A stretch of 64,000 nt of DNA from an uncultured Gammaproteobacteria bacterium (GTDB lineage Bacteria; Pseudomonadota; Gammaproteobacteria; Eutrophobiales; Eutrophobiaceae). Shown here piece by piece: positions 48,565 to 58,536 of the stretch (positions are counted from its first letter, which is position 1; every line of letters begins with the position of its first letter). The position numbers and the translations under genes are program-made. The notes beneath the pieces were generated by a model. That model worked only from the letters and a program-made list of their open reading frames with translations, was not told the origin of the DNA and ran no database searches. The stretch covers positions 1-64,000 of the forward strand of contig CALSOP010000007.1 of assembly GCA_943788005.1 (NCBI GenBank). Direction: 5' to 3'.

Positions 48565-49389
48565 TCATTTATAATGTTGTAAAATTAAAAGCTCTCCTTT
48601 TCCATTTCTGGCCAAGTCTCCTGAAAACCTGTGTGCTTCGGGGCCATATTTATTGAATAGGGTAAGTTCTTCATCAATACTCGCTAATTGTGTAAATAAT
48701 AGGCGTAAGAACTGCATTTTCAAATTGCCACAGCTTTTGAACGTTGCTGATAGATGAGTGGGTTTTTTAGCAAGTATTATCGTGCCACGGCGCATACCTT
48801 CTCCAGGCAATTTTCCTACTTTATCAAGGACAATTATCGTGCCTGCATGAATACGGCTGCCACAATAATTCCCGGATTTACCATGGATTATGATTATACC
48901 GCGTCGCATTCTATCGCCAACTCGGTCGCCCGCATTCCCTCTAATATTGATAAGGCCATTGGACATGCCAAACGAATCACCGGGTAATCCGGCACCAACG
49001 TAATCACCAGCATTGCCATTGATATTAATACGACCTCCAGACATGGCGTTACCTGCCCAAGAGCCAGCATTTCCAATAACCGTCAATATGCCATTCTTCA
49101 TCCCTTGTCCTAGAAAATCTCCGACATCACCTTTTATTGTAATACTGCCTTTGGTCATCCCATGACCTGCATTGATAAGCTTATCTGAGCTTTTTTCAAT
49201 AATTACCTGTGACGAATCGGAACCTTTTACAGAAAATAAAGTATCAAGTTTGATCGCTTTATTGCCATAAATGAGTTTTAAATTCTTTATATTAGTAAGT
49301 GTTTTACCTTCTAGATTATCCGGAGTTAGTGGCGTTACCTCCAAAGTGAATTCAGGTTGCTTTTTCAATGTAAATACTAACGCGCTCAT
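48565..49389 (-). CDS. fhcC: Formyltransferase/hydrolase complex subunit FhcC (copy 1)
   Basis: 274-residue right-handed beta-helix subunit homologous to FwdC of formylmethanofuran dehydrogenase and to the GltB C-terminal domain. Stacked repeats of the form GxGMxxGxIxIxGNAG are visible (GNAGSWAGNAMSGGRINING, GNAGDYVGAG, GNAGDRVGDRMRRGIIIIHG). It scaffolds the other Fhc subunits. Last gene of fhcBADC copy 1; overlaps fhcD by four bases. Confidence 0.93.
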   Translation of the reverse strand: MSALVFTLKKQPEFTLEVTPLTPDNLEGKTLTNIKNLKLIYGNKAIKLDTLFSVKGSDSSQVIIEKSSDKLINAGHGMTKGSITIKGDVGDFLGQGMKNGILTVIGNAGSWAGNAMSGGRININGNAGDYVGAGLPGDSFGMSNGLINIRGNAGDRVGDRMRRGIIIIHGKSGNYCGSRIHAGTIIVLDKVGKLPGEGMRRGTIILAKKPTHLSATFKSCGNLKMQFLRLLFTQLASIDEELTLFNKYGPEAHRFSGDLARNGKGELLILQHYK

Positions 49390-50282
49390 TTGAGTAGTTT
49401 CCTAAGGTGAAATAAATGAGGGCCTAGATTGCCACCATAATTTCCTGCACTGATACGGCAAATACCTTTTGCAGGACCAAAAGAGCATGCTGCCTTTATG
49501 CCTAAGCGCATTGCTTCGTTTATAGATTCTTCATCAAGGCCATCTATTACGATTTCAAGCACTGAACCAATCTCATCTGATAGCTCGGATTTAACCTGAC
49601 CTTTCAAGGTAGGGCAGTAAGCCTCATTGGTTGATGCAGTAAGAAATTTATACTTTGAACCTACTTTTGAACCTGAGCCAACAACACCTCCAGGGAAAGC
49701 AGTTATAACACCTGGCACCTTTTGAATTTCTTCGACTGCCTTTTCGCAGGCAGCAAGTCCATGTCTGGCAGTTTTTGCCAAGACTAGAAAGTTTCCTCCA
49801 CCGATAGCTTTTGTTACGCCCGCCGTTTCTTCAACAATGAATTCGCCATGCATCACCGGGATGCGCCAAAAACGCCTTTTATTGACTACTTTTGATATTT
49901 GAAATCCATCCCCAAAAAAACGAAGACTTTTACCCATAGAAACTTTTTGTTCGCTATCTAATCCTGAATAACAGGCAGTTGTAGCTGTGGTCATAACTGA
50001 TTGACCAACACGCGTTGCAACATGCTTTTCAAGATCTTTCATCGACATAGCAAATATCATGACGGAAATGCCTGGTCTGCCATCAGGTGTTTCAGATGGT
50101 TTAAGCTCTCGCTCAATATCTGCTTCAATGCCACACGCTATGACGGATGATGCAAAACCGCGAATTGCATTAGCAGCTCGATATGCCCATTTGAGTGTCA
50201 TTGCGGTGATGATTATGCGTGTTGCTTTCATAGGGAAAGCTTCCGCAAATGTATCATCTATCTGTACGCCATTTATTTTCAT
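49386..50282 (-). CDS. fhcD: Formylmethanofuran:H4MPT formyltransferase FhcD (copy 1)
   Basis: 298 residues. Transfers the formyl group from formyl-H4MPT to (methylo)furan. Characteristic segments are GVQIDDTFAEAFPMKATRII, FGDGFQISKVVNKRRFWRIP, ETAGVTKAIGGGNFLVL and the C-terminal ISAGNYGGNLGPHLFHL. Homologous along its length to archaeal Ftr. Preceded by fhcA with ten bases between. It differs strongly from the second copy at 55,982-56,893, so the two are old paralogues rather than a recent duplication. Confidence 0.95.
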   Translation of the reverse strand: MKINGVQIDDTFAEAFPMKATRIIITAMTLKWAYRAANAIRGFASSVIACGIEADIERELKPSETPDGRPGISVMIFAMSMKDLEKHVATRVGQSVMTTATTACYSGLDSEQKVSMGKSLRFFGDGFQISKVVNKRRFWRIPVMHGEFIVEETAGVTKAIGGGNFLVLAKTARHGLAACEKAVEEIQKVPGVITAFPGGVVGSGSKVGSKYKFLTASTNEAYCPTLKGQVKSELSDEIGSVLEIVIDGLDEESINEAMRLGIKAACSFGPAKGICRISAGNYGGNLGPHLFHLRKLLK

Positions 50283-50291
50283 AATTAATAT

Positions 50292-51947
50292 TTACATACA
50301 GGGTTGCACGATGATTTTGCCGTTACCATGCTCAACGATTTCATCATCATCAATTTTAAAATTACCAAGGCTAACCGTTTGGAAATCATCAAAATAACGT
50401 TTAAGTGATTTTTCTATCCCGTTATCATATTCCGGCCTCAGCGTATGAGTGGCGCCATTGACTACTTTTACAATTTTTCCATTACGCACTATAAGTTCAC
50501 CATTTTTAAATACGTAGTCAGGCTTACTAAACATCTTCTCTTTATCTTTATGGTTGCTGTATACAGTTATATCTGCAACAGCCCCTGATCCTAAGTGCCC
50601 ACGATTCTTTAAACCTAGACTTCTTGCCGGTGCTGCTCTTGTCATGATTGCGATATCATATAATGAATACTCTCTATCGATACTTGCTAGTGTACTTGCA
50701 GCAGCAGCCTCTTTATTAATGGTAGAGAGCATGTCATTTCTAAAGCTTCTATCCATCAATAAACGTATCAGATGCGGGTAACTTGTAAATGGTGCGCCGT
50801 TAGGATGATCTGTTGTCAAAAAAACTCTCCAGGGGTCATCGACAAGTAAAAATATTTCGAGACCTATAGCCCATTGCAATGCATTTACAAAGTTTTTGTC
50901 TCTGTATTTAAAAGGTACAACTCCACAACCCGCGTCACACTCAATATCCATAATCACCCATTTTTTTGGGTCTGCATGCCAGTGTCCAGCATATTGGTGC
51001 TGGGAATCCCCCGAGGCAGTGACAGTTTGGCCAAATAAAATTTGTCCGACATCAATAGAAATATTCGGGTTTTTATTGACGGCTTCAGCAATTTCTGCAG
51101 CACCGGATGAAAAGTTTTTATCTCCTTCAGTGCCGTAGCTGTGAAATTGAATATGAGTAAGATGCATCCGCATACCATCAACAGCACGTATAGTCTCTAG
51201 TGTAGTGTTGAGATTGCCGGGGACACCCAGGTTGCAGCCATGTACGTGTAGTGGGTGTGGAATACCTAACTCAGTAACTGCTCTAGCCAGAGACTTAAGA
51301 ATATCTCGAGGTGATACACCGTAATATTGATTTAATTCGTCTAGTTCAAGTTTACGCTGGTTAAATTTAAAAGCACTTATTCCGCCTGGGTTAACGACTT
51401 TGATTCCAAGCGCCTGAGTGGCATTAATCGTCCAACCGACATAATCACTGATTGCGGCCTGGTCTTTTTTTGATGCGAGCATGCGCAAAAAGAAATCATC
51501 ACTGCCAAGCATGGCATAGGCACCTTTATCGACCATGGGTGTGTCGGCCATTTCCATGTGTGTTTGACGAGCGTTCGAAGGTAGCATTGCTGGTTCAAAG
51601 CAGGCTGTATAGCCCATTTCAGCGTAACGGTAACCTGCAGTTAGTGTAGAGGGAGCTGCATAACCACAGCCAGAACGCGTCAATTCTGTTTTTTCAACTA
51701 AATCTGCGGCATGATCTTCTGGTAACATCATGCGGGCTATATTGATCTTGCCTCCACCTATGTGAGTATGAATATCAATAGCGCCGGCCATTATGATCTT
51801 GCCTTTCATATCATAGGTTTTACATATCTTCGTATTGCTTGAAGGTTTACGGGTTATATATCCATCGTTGATATAGATGTCCCGATGTTCACCATTAATT
51901 CCGTGTACCGGATCGTAGACAATACCGTTAGTTAATTTTATATACAT
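50292..51947 (-). CDS. fhcA: Formyltransferase/hydrolase complex subunit FhcA (copy 1)
   Basis: 551-residue amidohydrolase that hydrolyses the formyl-furan cofactor to formate. The binuclear zinc site is complete: DIHTH (His60, His62), the carboxylated Lys in GIKVVNPGG, His in LHVHGCNLG and THIQFHSYG, and Asp in TTDHPNGAPF. The segment VNPGGISAFKFNQ resembles the usual bacterial FhcA. Lies between fhcB (ten bases) and fhcD in one operon. Confidence 0.94.
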   Translation of the reverse strand: MYIKLTNGIVYDPVHGINGEHRDIYINDGYITRKPSSNTKICKTYDMKGKIIMAGAIDIHTHIGGGKINIARMMLPEDHAADLVEKTELTRSGCGYAAPSTLTAGYRYAEMGYTACFEPAMLPSNARQTHMEMADTPMVDKGAYAMLGSDDFFLRMLASKKDQAAISDYVGWTINATQALGIKVVNPGGISAFKFNQRKLELDELNQYYGVSPRDILKSLARAVTELGIPHPLHVHGCNLGVPGNLNTTLETIRAVDGMRMHLTHIQFHSYGTEGDKNFSSGAAEIAEAVNKNPNISIDVGQILFGQTVTASGDSQHQYAGHWHADPKKWVIMDIECDAGCGVVPFKYRDKNFVNALQWAIGLEIFLLVDDPWRVFLTTDHPNGAPFTSYPHLIRLLMDRSFRNDMLSTINKEAAAASTLASIDREYSLYDIAIMTRAAPARSLGLKNRGHLGSGAVADITVYSNHKDKEKMFSKPDYVFKNGELIVRNGKIVKVVNGATHTLRPEYDNGIEKSLKRYFDDFQTVSLGNFKIDDDEIVEHGNGKIIVQPCM

Positions 51948-51957
51948 TAGATTCTGC

Positions 51958-53235
51958 CTACATTCTTTCTATGACTTGTTTGAGGATAGTGTTAACACTC
52001 TCATAAGGAGATTGCCTTACTTTTTTTAATGGCAATGAAACCACACTGTCTGTGCGTAATAACTGACCAGTATCATCAACTCCTGGTGTTGATACTGGAA
52101 TGAAAACATCAGGTTTAAAGTTTAATCTAGTATCAGGCGTGCCTAAAACTATAGTTGGTATTGATGCCCGTGGAGAATTAACATCTGAACTAAAGCTTGA
52201 AATCCAGAGCAGGGTGTCCACTTCTTTATTTTTAAGAACATTGTGTGTTGAATATCGTTGAGCATCGTACTCAGGATAACCTTTGTTGAAATTAACACGT
52301 AATGGATAACCACTTTGCCAGGCACAAACGCTATTTGCACTTGTCGCACCATCATTACCTGCTAATGAAAATCCAGCAAAACGTGTATATCGTGTTAAAT
52401 ATTTAACTATTTCACAAAAGTTCTGAATCGTAAGTTCGGCGTGAGGAATATCTAGTTCGGCTGGAGACCAGACAATAACACCGTATTTTGCAGCCTTCAT
52501 TTGTTCAGCTAATGTTTGAAGTGTCTTAATTTTTATGCCGGCTATTTCGTTTACATCTAGCGTTGCCCCTGTAACTAAGGCATGCAGACCAGAAATAACT
52601 TCGCCTATCTCTTCGGTTTTACAATTGAGTGTCGTCGGAGGCTTGCCATTTGGGCTGGTTCCGGCCTTGCTATTGAGTTTATCTCCTATGTAAACGATTT
52701 GGCGTTGCTCATTTTTGAGCTTAAACATGGATTTTTTATTCCAGATGGTGCGTTCAAAAAATCGCGGATAATTTCTTGCGTCTGTACCGGCGAAAATAAT
52801 TAGGTCCGCACGGTTTCTAATTTCGGTCATGGTCGTTGTGATCCAACCGAGGTCCTGTAATACAAGTGAGTTACGGATAAGTGCATTACCATGCATATGG
52901 TCAACTATGGCGCCTGTTTTATCTGCAAGATGCATAACTTGTCGCATTCCACCAACATCAGTTCCAAGACCAGCAATTAGTGGGTTATGTGATTTTTTGA
53001 GAATATTACATATTGCAGTTATGGCATCCGAAAGCGGGACATTCTTACCATTAATTTTCGGAGAGCTTATCGCTTGTTTAGTTTCGAAAGAAGCGACTGC
53101 TTTTGGACAACCATTTTCAAGTATCTTAAGCGTCTCATCTTGATTTTGGATAACCAAATCATCACATAGTATCCCACAGAAAGGACAGGTCACATCCTTG
53201 TTGATGGTACTAGAATTAGTTGATGTTTTATCCAA
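51958..53235 (-). CDS. fhcB: Formyltransferase/hydrolase complex subunit FhcB (copy 1, without Mo/W ligand)
   Basis: 425-residue homologue of the catalytic FwdB subunit. The N-terminal cysteines CPFCGILC (17, 20, 24) and Cys43 remain, but where archaeal FwdB has the Mo/W-ligating Cys or Sec in SVCHGPS, this protein reads DHMHGNAL with Met114. It therefore cannot bind the metal in the standard way, matching the known bacterial Fhc, in which the dehydrogenase function is lost and the subunit is structural. The genes fhcB-fhcA-fhcD-fhcC follow in the standard order. A 170-bp gap separates it from the fprA gene upstream. Confidence 0.93.
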   Translation of the reverse strand: MDKTSTNSSTINKDVTCPFCGILCDDLVIQNQDETLKILENGCPKAVASFETKQAISSPKINGKNVPLSDAITAICNILKKSHNPLIAGLGTDVGGMRQVMHLADKTGAIVDHMHGNALIRNSLVLQDLGWITTTMTEIRNRADLIIFAGTDARNYPRFFERTIWNKKSMFKLKNEQRQIVYIGDKLNSKAGTSPNGKPPTTLNCKTEEIGEVISGLHALVTGATLDVNEIAGIKIKTLQTLAEQMKAAKYGVIVWSPAELDIPHAELTIQNFCEIVKYLTRYTRFAGFSLAGNDGATSANSVCAWQSGYPLRVNFNKGYPEYDAQRYSTHNVLKNKEVDTLLWISSFSSDVNSPRASIPTIVLGTPDTRLNFKPDVFIPVSTPGVDDTGQLLRTDSVVSLPLKKVRQSPYESVNTILKQVIERM

Positions 53236-53408
53236 TGATAACTCCTTAAGGTTTCAATCAATGATAATTTACGAAATGCAAAAAATCTTGTGCAACATTA
53301 TCAGCATAGCCTACAGCCAATAAAGGTGCATTATTATCAACAATTAATATTACGGAACTTGAAGGTGTATATTTGTAAAATGTAGTGTAGTAACAGAAAA
53401 ATATTCGA

Positions 53409-54791
53409 TTATTCTGTCACTGACAACATCTCATCAATATAGGTGTATTTCTCTCTAGGTTTCCCTTTGGGTTTTCCACGCTCAATTTCTTCAGCGTCTA
53501 TCTTCTTCCAATCATCATAATTTAAATGACGAATGTTCTTACTTTCTAAAGTCGTAAATATCGCAGCGGCGCCTTGTTTCTTTCTGCCGTCATCCAGCTT
53601 TGCTAGATCTTCTAATAGGCAAGTGACTGTTTCAACACTGCAGGCTCTATTTGTGCCAATTATGCCACTTGGCCCACGTTTAATCCAACCCGCCGTATAA
53701 TATTGTGGAACAACATTGTTCTTATTATCAATGACCCTGCCTTTTTCATTCGGGATGGTGCCCCAGCTTTCATGAAACGGAACGCCTTCAATGGGGATGC
53801 CTCGATAGCCTATGCTGCGAAATAAAATACCGCATTCAAGTTCTACAGTTTCTCCTGTGCCTCTTGCAGACTGTTTAAAAGGTTCTCCGGATAAGCTATT
53901 TTTTTCAAGCACGACTTTTTCTAGTCTAGATTTACCAATTAATTCTCTGGGTCCCATTAAAAAGCTGAAGAAACATTTTCTCGATTTGTTACTGTTAATA
54001 TCAAGTTTAGAAAATTCGCAAAATAGGTCATAGATTTTTTTATTTGCAACATTACTTTTTTCTTCTAATTCACTTGCGCTTTCTGAATTAAGAAGCATGT
54101 CTTGTTCGAGCACAATAGGGATGCAGTCTGCAAGTTCTCCAAACTCACGTAATTCTTTTGGAGTGAATTTAGCTTGAGCAGGACCACGTCTACCAATGAC
54201 ATGTATTTCCTTTATCTTGCTTTCAGCAAGTGTATCTAATGCATGTTGTGCAATATCCGTGTGTTTTAATTCATCGACTGTTTTAGACAATATTCTACTG
54301 ACATCAGCAGCAACATTGCCTTGTCCGATAATGACAGCGACATCGTGAGATAGATCAAATTCACGATCACGATAATCAGGGTGTCCATTATACCAACCAA
54401 CAAATTCAGTAGCCGTATAACTGCCTTTTAAATCTTCGCCAGGGATACCTAGCTTACGGTCTGACTCTGCACCACAAGTAAAGATTATAGCGTGGTGAGA
54501 TTCACATAACTCTTTAACGTCAATATCTGACCCAACAGTTACATTGGCTATTAAATTAAAATCGGATGATTCAGCAATTTTTTCATATAGCTTGATTGCT
54601 TGCTTCAACTTTTGATGGTCTGGTGCTACGCCACTTCGGACCAGACCGAATGGTGAGGGTAATCTTTCGAGTATATCTACCTTAACTGCAATATCAGACT
54701 TTATCAGGGCTTCTGCAGCGTAAAAACCACTGGGGCCACTACCAACGATGGCGACTAATAGTGGATTTTGTTCGCTTCCAAGTGTTGACAT
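53409..54791 (-). CDS. fprA: Ferredoxin-NADP reductase (adrenodoxin reductase/FprA type)
   Basis: 460-residue FAD enzyme moving electrons between ferredoxin and NADP. FAD motif VGSGPSGFYAAEALI (about 15-30), then LPSPFGLVRSGVAPDHQKLK, the NADP motif VIIGQGNVAADVSRIL and the HVIGRRGPAQAKFT segment typical of this class. The late AGWIKRGPSGIIGTNRACSV closes the FAD site. It lies six bases after the ferredoxin gene and belongs to the second fhc unit, which strongly suggests it works with that ferredoxin. Direction (NADPH formation or ferredoxin reduction) cannot be seen. Confidence 0.93.
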   Translation of the reverse strand: MSTLGSEQNPLLVAIVGSGPSGFYAAEALIKSDIAVKVDILERLPSPFGLVRSGVAPDHQKLKQAIKLYEKIAESSDFNLIANVTVGSDIDVKELCESHHAIIFTCGAESDRKLGIPGEDLKGSYTATEFVGWYNGHPDYRDREFDLSHDVAVIIGQGNVAADVSRILSKTVDELKHTDIAQHALDTLAESKIKEIHVIGRRGPAQAKFTPKELREFGELADCIPIVLEQDMLLNSESASELEEKSNVANKKIYDLFCEFSKLDINSNKSRKCFFSFLMGPRELIGKSRLEKVVLEKNSLSGEPFKQSARGTGETVELECGILFRSIGYRGIPIEGVPFHESWGTIPNEKGRVIDNKNNVVPQYYTAGWIKRGPSGIIGTNRACSVETVTCLLEDLAKLDDGRKKQGAAAIFTTLESKNIRHLNYDDWKKIDAEEIERGKPKGKPREKYTYIDEMLSVTE

Positions 54792-54797
54792 TATTTA

Positions 54798-55103
54798 TTA
54801 AAAGCCTAACTCGGACTTACGTTCTTCTGCGCCGGGCAATGGATCCATTTGTTCTTCGCAAACTGGAAGGTCGGCTGCTTTTTCAGCATTGATCTCTATC
54901 CATTTTTCTTGATCTTCCGGAATGTCATCTCCTTCATAGATGGCCTGAACCGGACATTCAGGTATGCAGGCACTGCAGTCAATACAGACATCCGGATCGA
55001 TATACAGCATTTCATCGTCATAATGAAAACAGGCGACAGGGCAGACTGTTACACAATCAGTAAAACGGCAGTTTTTACAGTTCTCAGTTACGATTGTTGT
55101 CAT
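54798..55103 (-). CDS. fdxA: 7Fe ferredoxin (FdxA-like, [3Fe-4S][4Fe-4S])
   Basis: 101 residues from ATG 55103, which follows a near-perfect GAGGAGG Shine-Dalgarno; a longer start at 55130 lacks one. The cysteines are 9, 12, 17, 21 and 25, then 40, 43, 46 and 50 (CIDCSACIPECP), the pattern of Azotobacter-type FdxA that carries a [3Fe-4S] and a [4Fe-4S] cluster. The C-terminal tail (WIEINAEKAADLPVC) is also typical. Its place between fhcC copy 2 and fprA suggests it is the electron carrier for the second complex, in the role played by polyferredoxin subunits in archaeal Fwd. Confidence 0.93.
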   Translation of the reverse strand: MTTIVTENCKNCRFTDCVTVCPVACFHYDDEMLYIDPDVCIDCSACIPECPVQAIYEGDDIPEDQEKWIEINAEKAADLPVCEEQMDPLPGAEERKSELGF

Positions 55104-55165
55104 CGTTTCCTCCTCAGCCTTAACAGGCAATTCATCTAGTGATATTTAAAGTGTTGTAATATGTC

Positions 55166-55978
55166 TTACTTACCTGCGGATAATAAAATTTCCCCTCGAT
55201 TTAATTCAATCGAGTCGCCACACCAACGTTCGAAGGGGCTATTCATTAAAGTATCATTGATAGTGAGCCCTAGTGACTGTAAATATTTAAAATAGTGACG
55301 TAGAAATGAAGGTTGATAATCACAACTTTTGCTAAACGTTGGCAATAGCTCAGTTTTAGTCTGACAAATGATTGAACCGCGTTTCATTCCAGCGCCAGAA
55401 CGAATACCCATCTCTCCAAGCACAATAATAGTGCCCGCGAGCATGTTTACACCGGTAAAGTCACCTGAGTTGCCACCTACGACAATTAAGCCACGACGCA
55501 TAACATGGCCGGTTTCATTTTTAACATTGCCATGCACAATGATTTCACCACCTTGCATGCCAATAGTACTACCGCGATAACCACTGCCGACCATATGGCC
55601 TGCATTACCTTTAATAGTAATCCTGCCACCAAGCATTTCTGGGCCTACCCAATCAGAGGCATCGCCCTCGATGATTATTTCACCGCCACTCATGGCAGCA
55701 CCTGTATGGACACCGACATTACCTGAAACAGTGATTTTACCAAATGACATGGCCGAAGCGATGTGTTTTACATCTACTAAATCACCTTCAACATCGATTT
55801 CACCATCAAAGTCACCACTGCACTCAAAGAAATCTCTTAAAGGAACCTGACGATTACCATAAAATACAGTCAGATTTTCTATTTCAGTTGTGCTGAGAGA
55901 TTGCATTCGATCAGGACAAATGCAGTCGGCTTCCAAAGGCACTTCGGGTTTAGTATGTAATTTTAATTTGAGAGCCAT
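55166..55978 (-). CDS. fhcC: Formylmethanofuran dehydrogenase/Fhc subunit C (copy 2)
   Basis: 270-residue beta-helix subunit with the same repeat as copy 1 (GNVGVHTGAAMSGGEIIIEG, GNAGHMVGSGYRGSTIGMQG, VMRRGLIVVGGNSGDFTGV). The two copies differ over most of the length. N-terminal LHTKPEVPLEADCICPDRMQ contains two cysteines not seen in copy 1. The next gene downstream is the 7Fe ferredoxin (about 60 bases), so the subunit is encoded together with an electron carrier. Confidence 0.93.
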   Translation of the reverse strand: MALKLKLHTKPEVPLEADCICPDRMQSLSTTEIENLTVFYGNRQVPLRDFFECSGDFDGEIDVEGDLVDVKHIASAMSFGKITVSGNVGVHTGAAMSGGEIIIEGDASDWVGPEMLGGRITIKGNAGHMVGSGYRGSTIGMQGGEIIVHGNVKNETGHVMRRGLIVVGGNSGDFTGVNMLAGTIIVLGEMGIRSGAGMKRGSIICQTKTELLPTFSKSCDYQPSFLRHYFKYLQSLGLTINDTLMNSPFERWCGDSIELNRGEILLSAGK

Positions 55979-55981
55979 ACG

Positions 55982-56893
55982 TTAAGTTTCCCCACTCCAA
56001 TCTTTCGAGGCCAAGAGCTGATGTAAATGGATATGATATTGACCAAGCCCACCACCATAATTACCCGCTGATATTTTCTTGATACCAGGTTTAGCCGCAG
56101 CGGTTACACCGATTCGCATTGCTTGTTCTACGGCTTCCAGCGTTAGTCCATCAATGACGATTTCAAGAACACTGTTTATACCCTCATCCAGTTCAGAGTT
56201 ATCGACTACGCCGCGTAATGTTGGGCAGTACGCGTCATTAGTAGAGGCAATCAATTTTTTATATTTAGAACCAACCTTACTACCACTACGAACAACCCCA
56301 TTAGGGAAGGGAAGGATGATATCGGTTAATTCACGCATTGCTTTTGTCGCAGCACTTGCTGCCTTCAATGTCGCTTTTTGATCTTTACCTAAGATTAATA
56401 AATTACCTCCACCAACAGATTCTTGGACATTAAACTGATCATCGACCAGGAACTCACCATCCATGACAGGGATGCGCCATAGTTTTGAATCACCAAGCAC
56501 CTTGCTGATTTGATGACCGTCGCCAAAGTAGCGTAATTGACCGCCGACGATAACAGGCAAGCCTTCGGCTAAGCCGTTATAACAGGCAGTCGTAGGACAA
56601 GTCATAACACATTGACCAATGCGCTCCATTAAACGTTTGCCCAGACTTTCAGCGTCCATGGCAAATATTAATACGCTTACACCGGGTCTTAGATCTGGAG
56701 AGTCATTTGCATCAATAATAGCTTCTATTCCGGCTTCACATTTACAACCAATGACGGATGTTGCAAAACCAGTTATTGACTGTGCAGCGGCCATGGCCCA
56801 TTCTTTTGTCTCTGCAGTAATGATGACGCGACTGCCATACATCTTGAAGGCTTCAGCAAAGGTATCGACAATCGTTGTTGATTTAATTTTCAT
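55982..56893 (-). CDS. fhcD: Formylmethanofuran:H4MPT formyltransferase (copy 2)
   Basis: 303-residue Ftr homologue: TIVDTFAEAFKMYGSRVIIT, RYFGDGHQISKVLGDSKLWR, QESVGGGNLLILG and ISAGNYGGGLGQYHIHLHQL. All the family regions are there, so the enzyme is expected to be active. It lies four bases before fhcC and overlaps fhcA by four bases, showing that formyl transfer and furan-dependent steps are encoded as one unit. Confidence 0.95.
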   Translation of the reverse strand: MKIKSTTIVDTFAEAFKMYGSRVIITAETKEWAMAAAQSITGFATSVIGCKCEAGIEAIIDANDSPDLRPGVSVLIFAMDAESLGKRLMERIGQCVMTCPTTACYNGLAEGLPVIVGGQLRYFGDGHQISKVLGDSKLWRIPVMDGEFLVDDQFNVQESVGGGNLLILGKDQKATLKAASAATKAMRELTDIILPFPNGVVRSGSKVGSKYKKLIASTNDAYCPTLRGVVDNSELDEGINSVLEIVIDGLTLEAVEQAMRIGVTAAAKPGIKKISAGNYGGGLGQYHIHLHQLLASKDWSGET

Positions 56894-58536
56894 GATGATG
56901 CTTTACCTGTGGCTATGATTTCATGGTCATGAAGATAGCTGTCATCTACTGCATAATTTGAAAATTCGATTGAGTAATAACTTTCGAAGAAGGGTTGTAC
57001 AACTTCTTCAATTTTCTTGTCATATTCCGGTGTGATATGTAAAAGCTTGCCGATGAAATCAGTAATAAATTCATGATTACCTATAATGGTTTTACCTGAC
57101 TTGATGACATAACGCGGAGCATTAAACATCATCTCTTTATCATCCATTTCATCGTATATTGTTATATCTGCATCTGCGCCAACACCCAAATGACCTTTGT
57201 TTTTTAAACCTAAGGCTCTTGCAGGACCTGCTCGTGTAATAATAGCAATTTCGTTCAAAGTGAATTCACGATCCAAATCACGCAGTGAACAATTCTCTAA
57301 TGCCTTTTGATTGACGCGTTTCATTTCTTCATGGCGAAACGCCTTATCCATCAACAGTTTTATGAGCTTAGGATAATTCATGAACGAACCACCGTTAGGG
57401 TGATCAGTCGATAAAATCACTCGCCAAGGATCTTTTGCCATTAAGAATATTTCAAGACCAATGGCCCATTGCAGCGTGTGCATATAAATGTGTTCTTGAT
57501 AATTGAAAGGGAGGATGCCGCAGCCACTTTCACATTCAGTATCAGCATTGACCCATTTACCTTTGCTATGTCCTTTCAATACATAAGCTAAAGGTGCATC
57601 GGCAGTCATGATGGTGGACTTGCCAAACATAACCTGACCAACATCACAGGTAATGTTCGGATGATTATCGACGTAGTCGACGATTTCCGCAGCTTTAGAG
57701 ACAGGGTTCTTGCCTAACTCTCCGCCATAACTATGAAATTGGATATGGGCAATGTGCGCGCGCATATCGCCGGCAGTTTTCATGGTTTCTAATGTGGTTA
57801 TATAGTTGCCGCTATGACCAAGGTTATTGCAGTGAATATGCGGTGGATGAGGAAAACCCTGTTTGTCTACGGATTTTATAAATGCTTCAATAATTTGACG
57901 CGGGGTGAGGCCTTCATCGGTTTGTTCATCAATGTCAGAGACATTAGAGTTTTTCTTGCCTTTCCATGGTTCATCACCACCAGGGTTAACCAGTTTTACG
58001 GTATAGGCTTTAGTTGCGTTGATCCACCAGGCTACAGCTTCATTAAACTCTTCCATGCGCTTTTCACGCAATAGGTTTTGCAAGAAAATATTTTCACCAA
58101 GTAAGACATAAAAACCTTTGTCGATGACTGGGGTGTCATGAAACTCTTCTAGCGTATGTCTGGCACCTATGGGTGTTACAGCTGCTTCCATTGCTGTTGT
58201 ATAACCTAATGTTGCATAGCGATATCCAGTAGCAAATGTTGAGGGGACAGTGCCGCCTGTACCTGATCGAGTAAAGGGTGTGCCAGGATGAACATCATGA
58301 CGATGATCTTCAGGTTGAAGTTTTCTTGCTGCGTTTACTTTAGGGCCAGCAATGTGACAATGGATGTCAACACCACCGGGCATTATGACCATGCCTTGTG
58401 CGTCTATCACAGTTGCATCTTCAGGAACAGAATCAACTATTTTGCCGTCCTGAATGCAAATCTCTTTTATCTTGCCATCTATATTATTGGCAGGGTCATA
58501 GACCTTGCCATTTACGATGCGCATAGCTGCGGACAT
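56890..58536 (-). CDS. fhcA: Formylmethanofuran dehydrogenase/Fhc subunit A (copy 2)
   Basis: 548-residue amidohydrolase. The zinc site is complete: DIHCH (His59, His61), carboxylated Lys in AYTVKLVNPGG, His in PHIHCNNLG and AHIQFHSYGG, Asp in STDHPNGGSF. After VNPGG it reads GDEPWKGKKNSNVSDIDEQT, an insertion absent from copy 1. ATG 58536 is preceded by AGGGG; a GTG one codon earlier is possible. In archaeal Fwd this subunit interconverts formyl-furan and formate, which tunnels to the FwdB metal site. A 221-bp gap separates it from fhcB copy 2. Confidence 0.94.
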   Translation of the reverse strand: MSAAMRIVNGKVYDPANNIDGKIKEICIQDGKIVDSVPEDATVIDAQGMVIMPGGVDIHCHIAGPKVNAARKLQPEDHRHDVHPGTPFTRSGTGGTVPSTFATGYRYATLGYTTAMEAAVTPIGARHTLEEFHDTPVIDKGFYVLLGENIFLQNLLREKRMEEFNEAVAWWINATKAYTVKLVNPGGDEPWKGKKNSNVSDIDEQTDEGLTPRQIIEAFIKSVDKQGFPHPPHIHCNNLGHSGNYITTLETMKTAGDMRAHIAHIQFHSYGGELGKNPVSKAAEIVDYVDNHPNITCDVGQVMFGKSTIMTADAPLAYVLKGHSKGKWVNADTECESGCGILPFNYQEHIYMHTLQWAIGLEIFLMAKDPWRVILSTDHPNGGSFMNYPKLIKLLMDKAFRHEEMKRVNQKALENCSLRDLDREFTLNEIAIITRAGPARALGLKNKGHLGVGADADITIYDEMDDKEMMFNAPRYVIKSGKTIIGNHEFITDFIGKLLHITPEYDKKIEEVVQPFFESYYSIEFSNYAVDDSYLHDHEIIATGKASS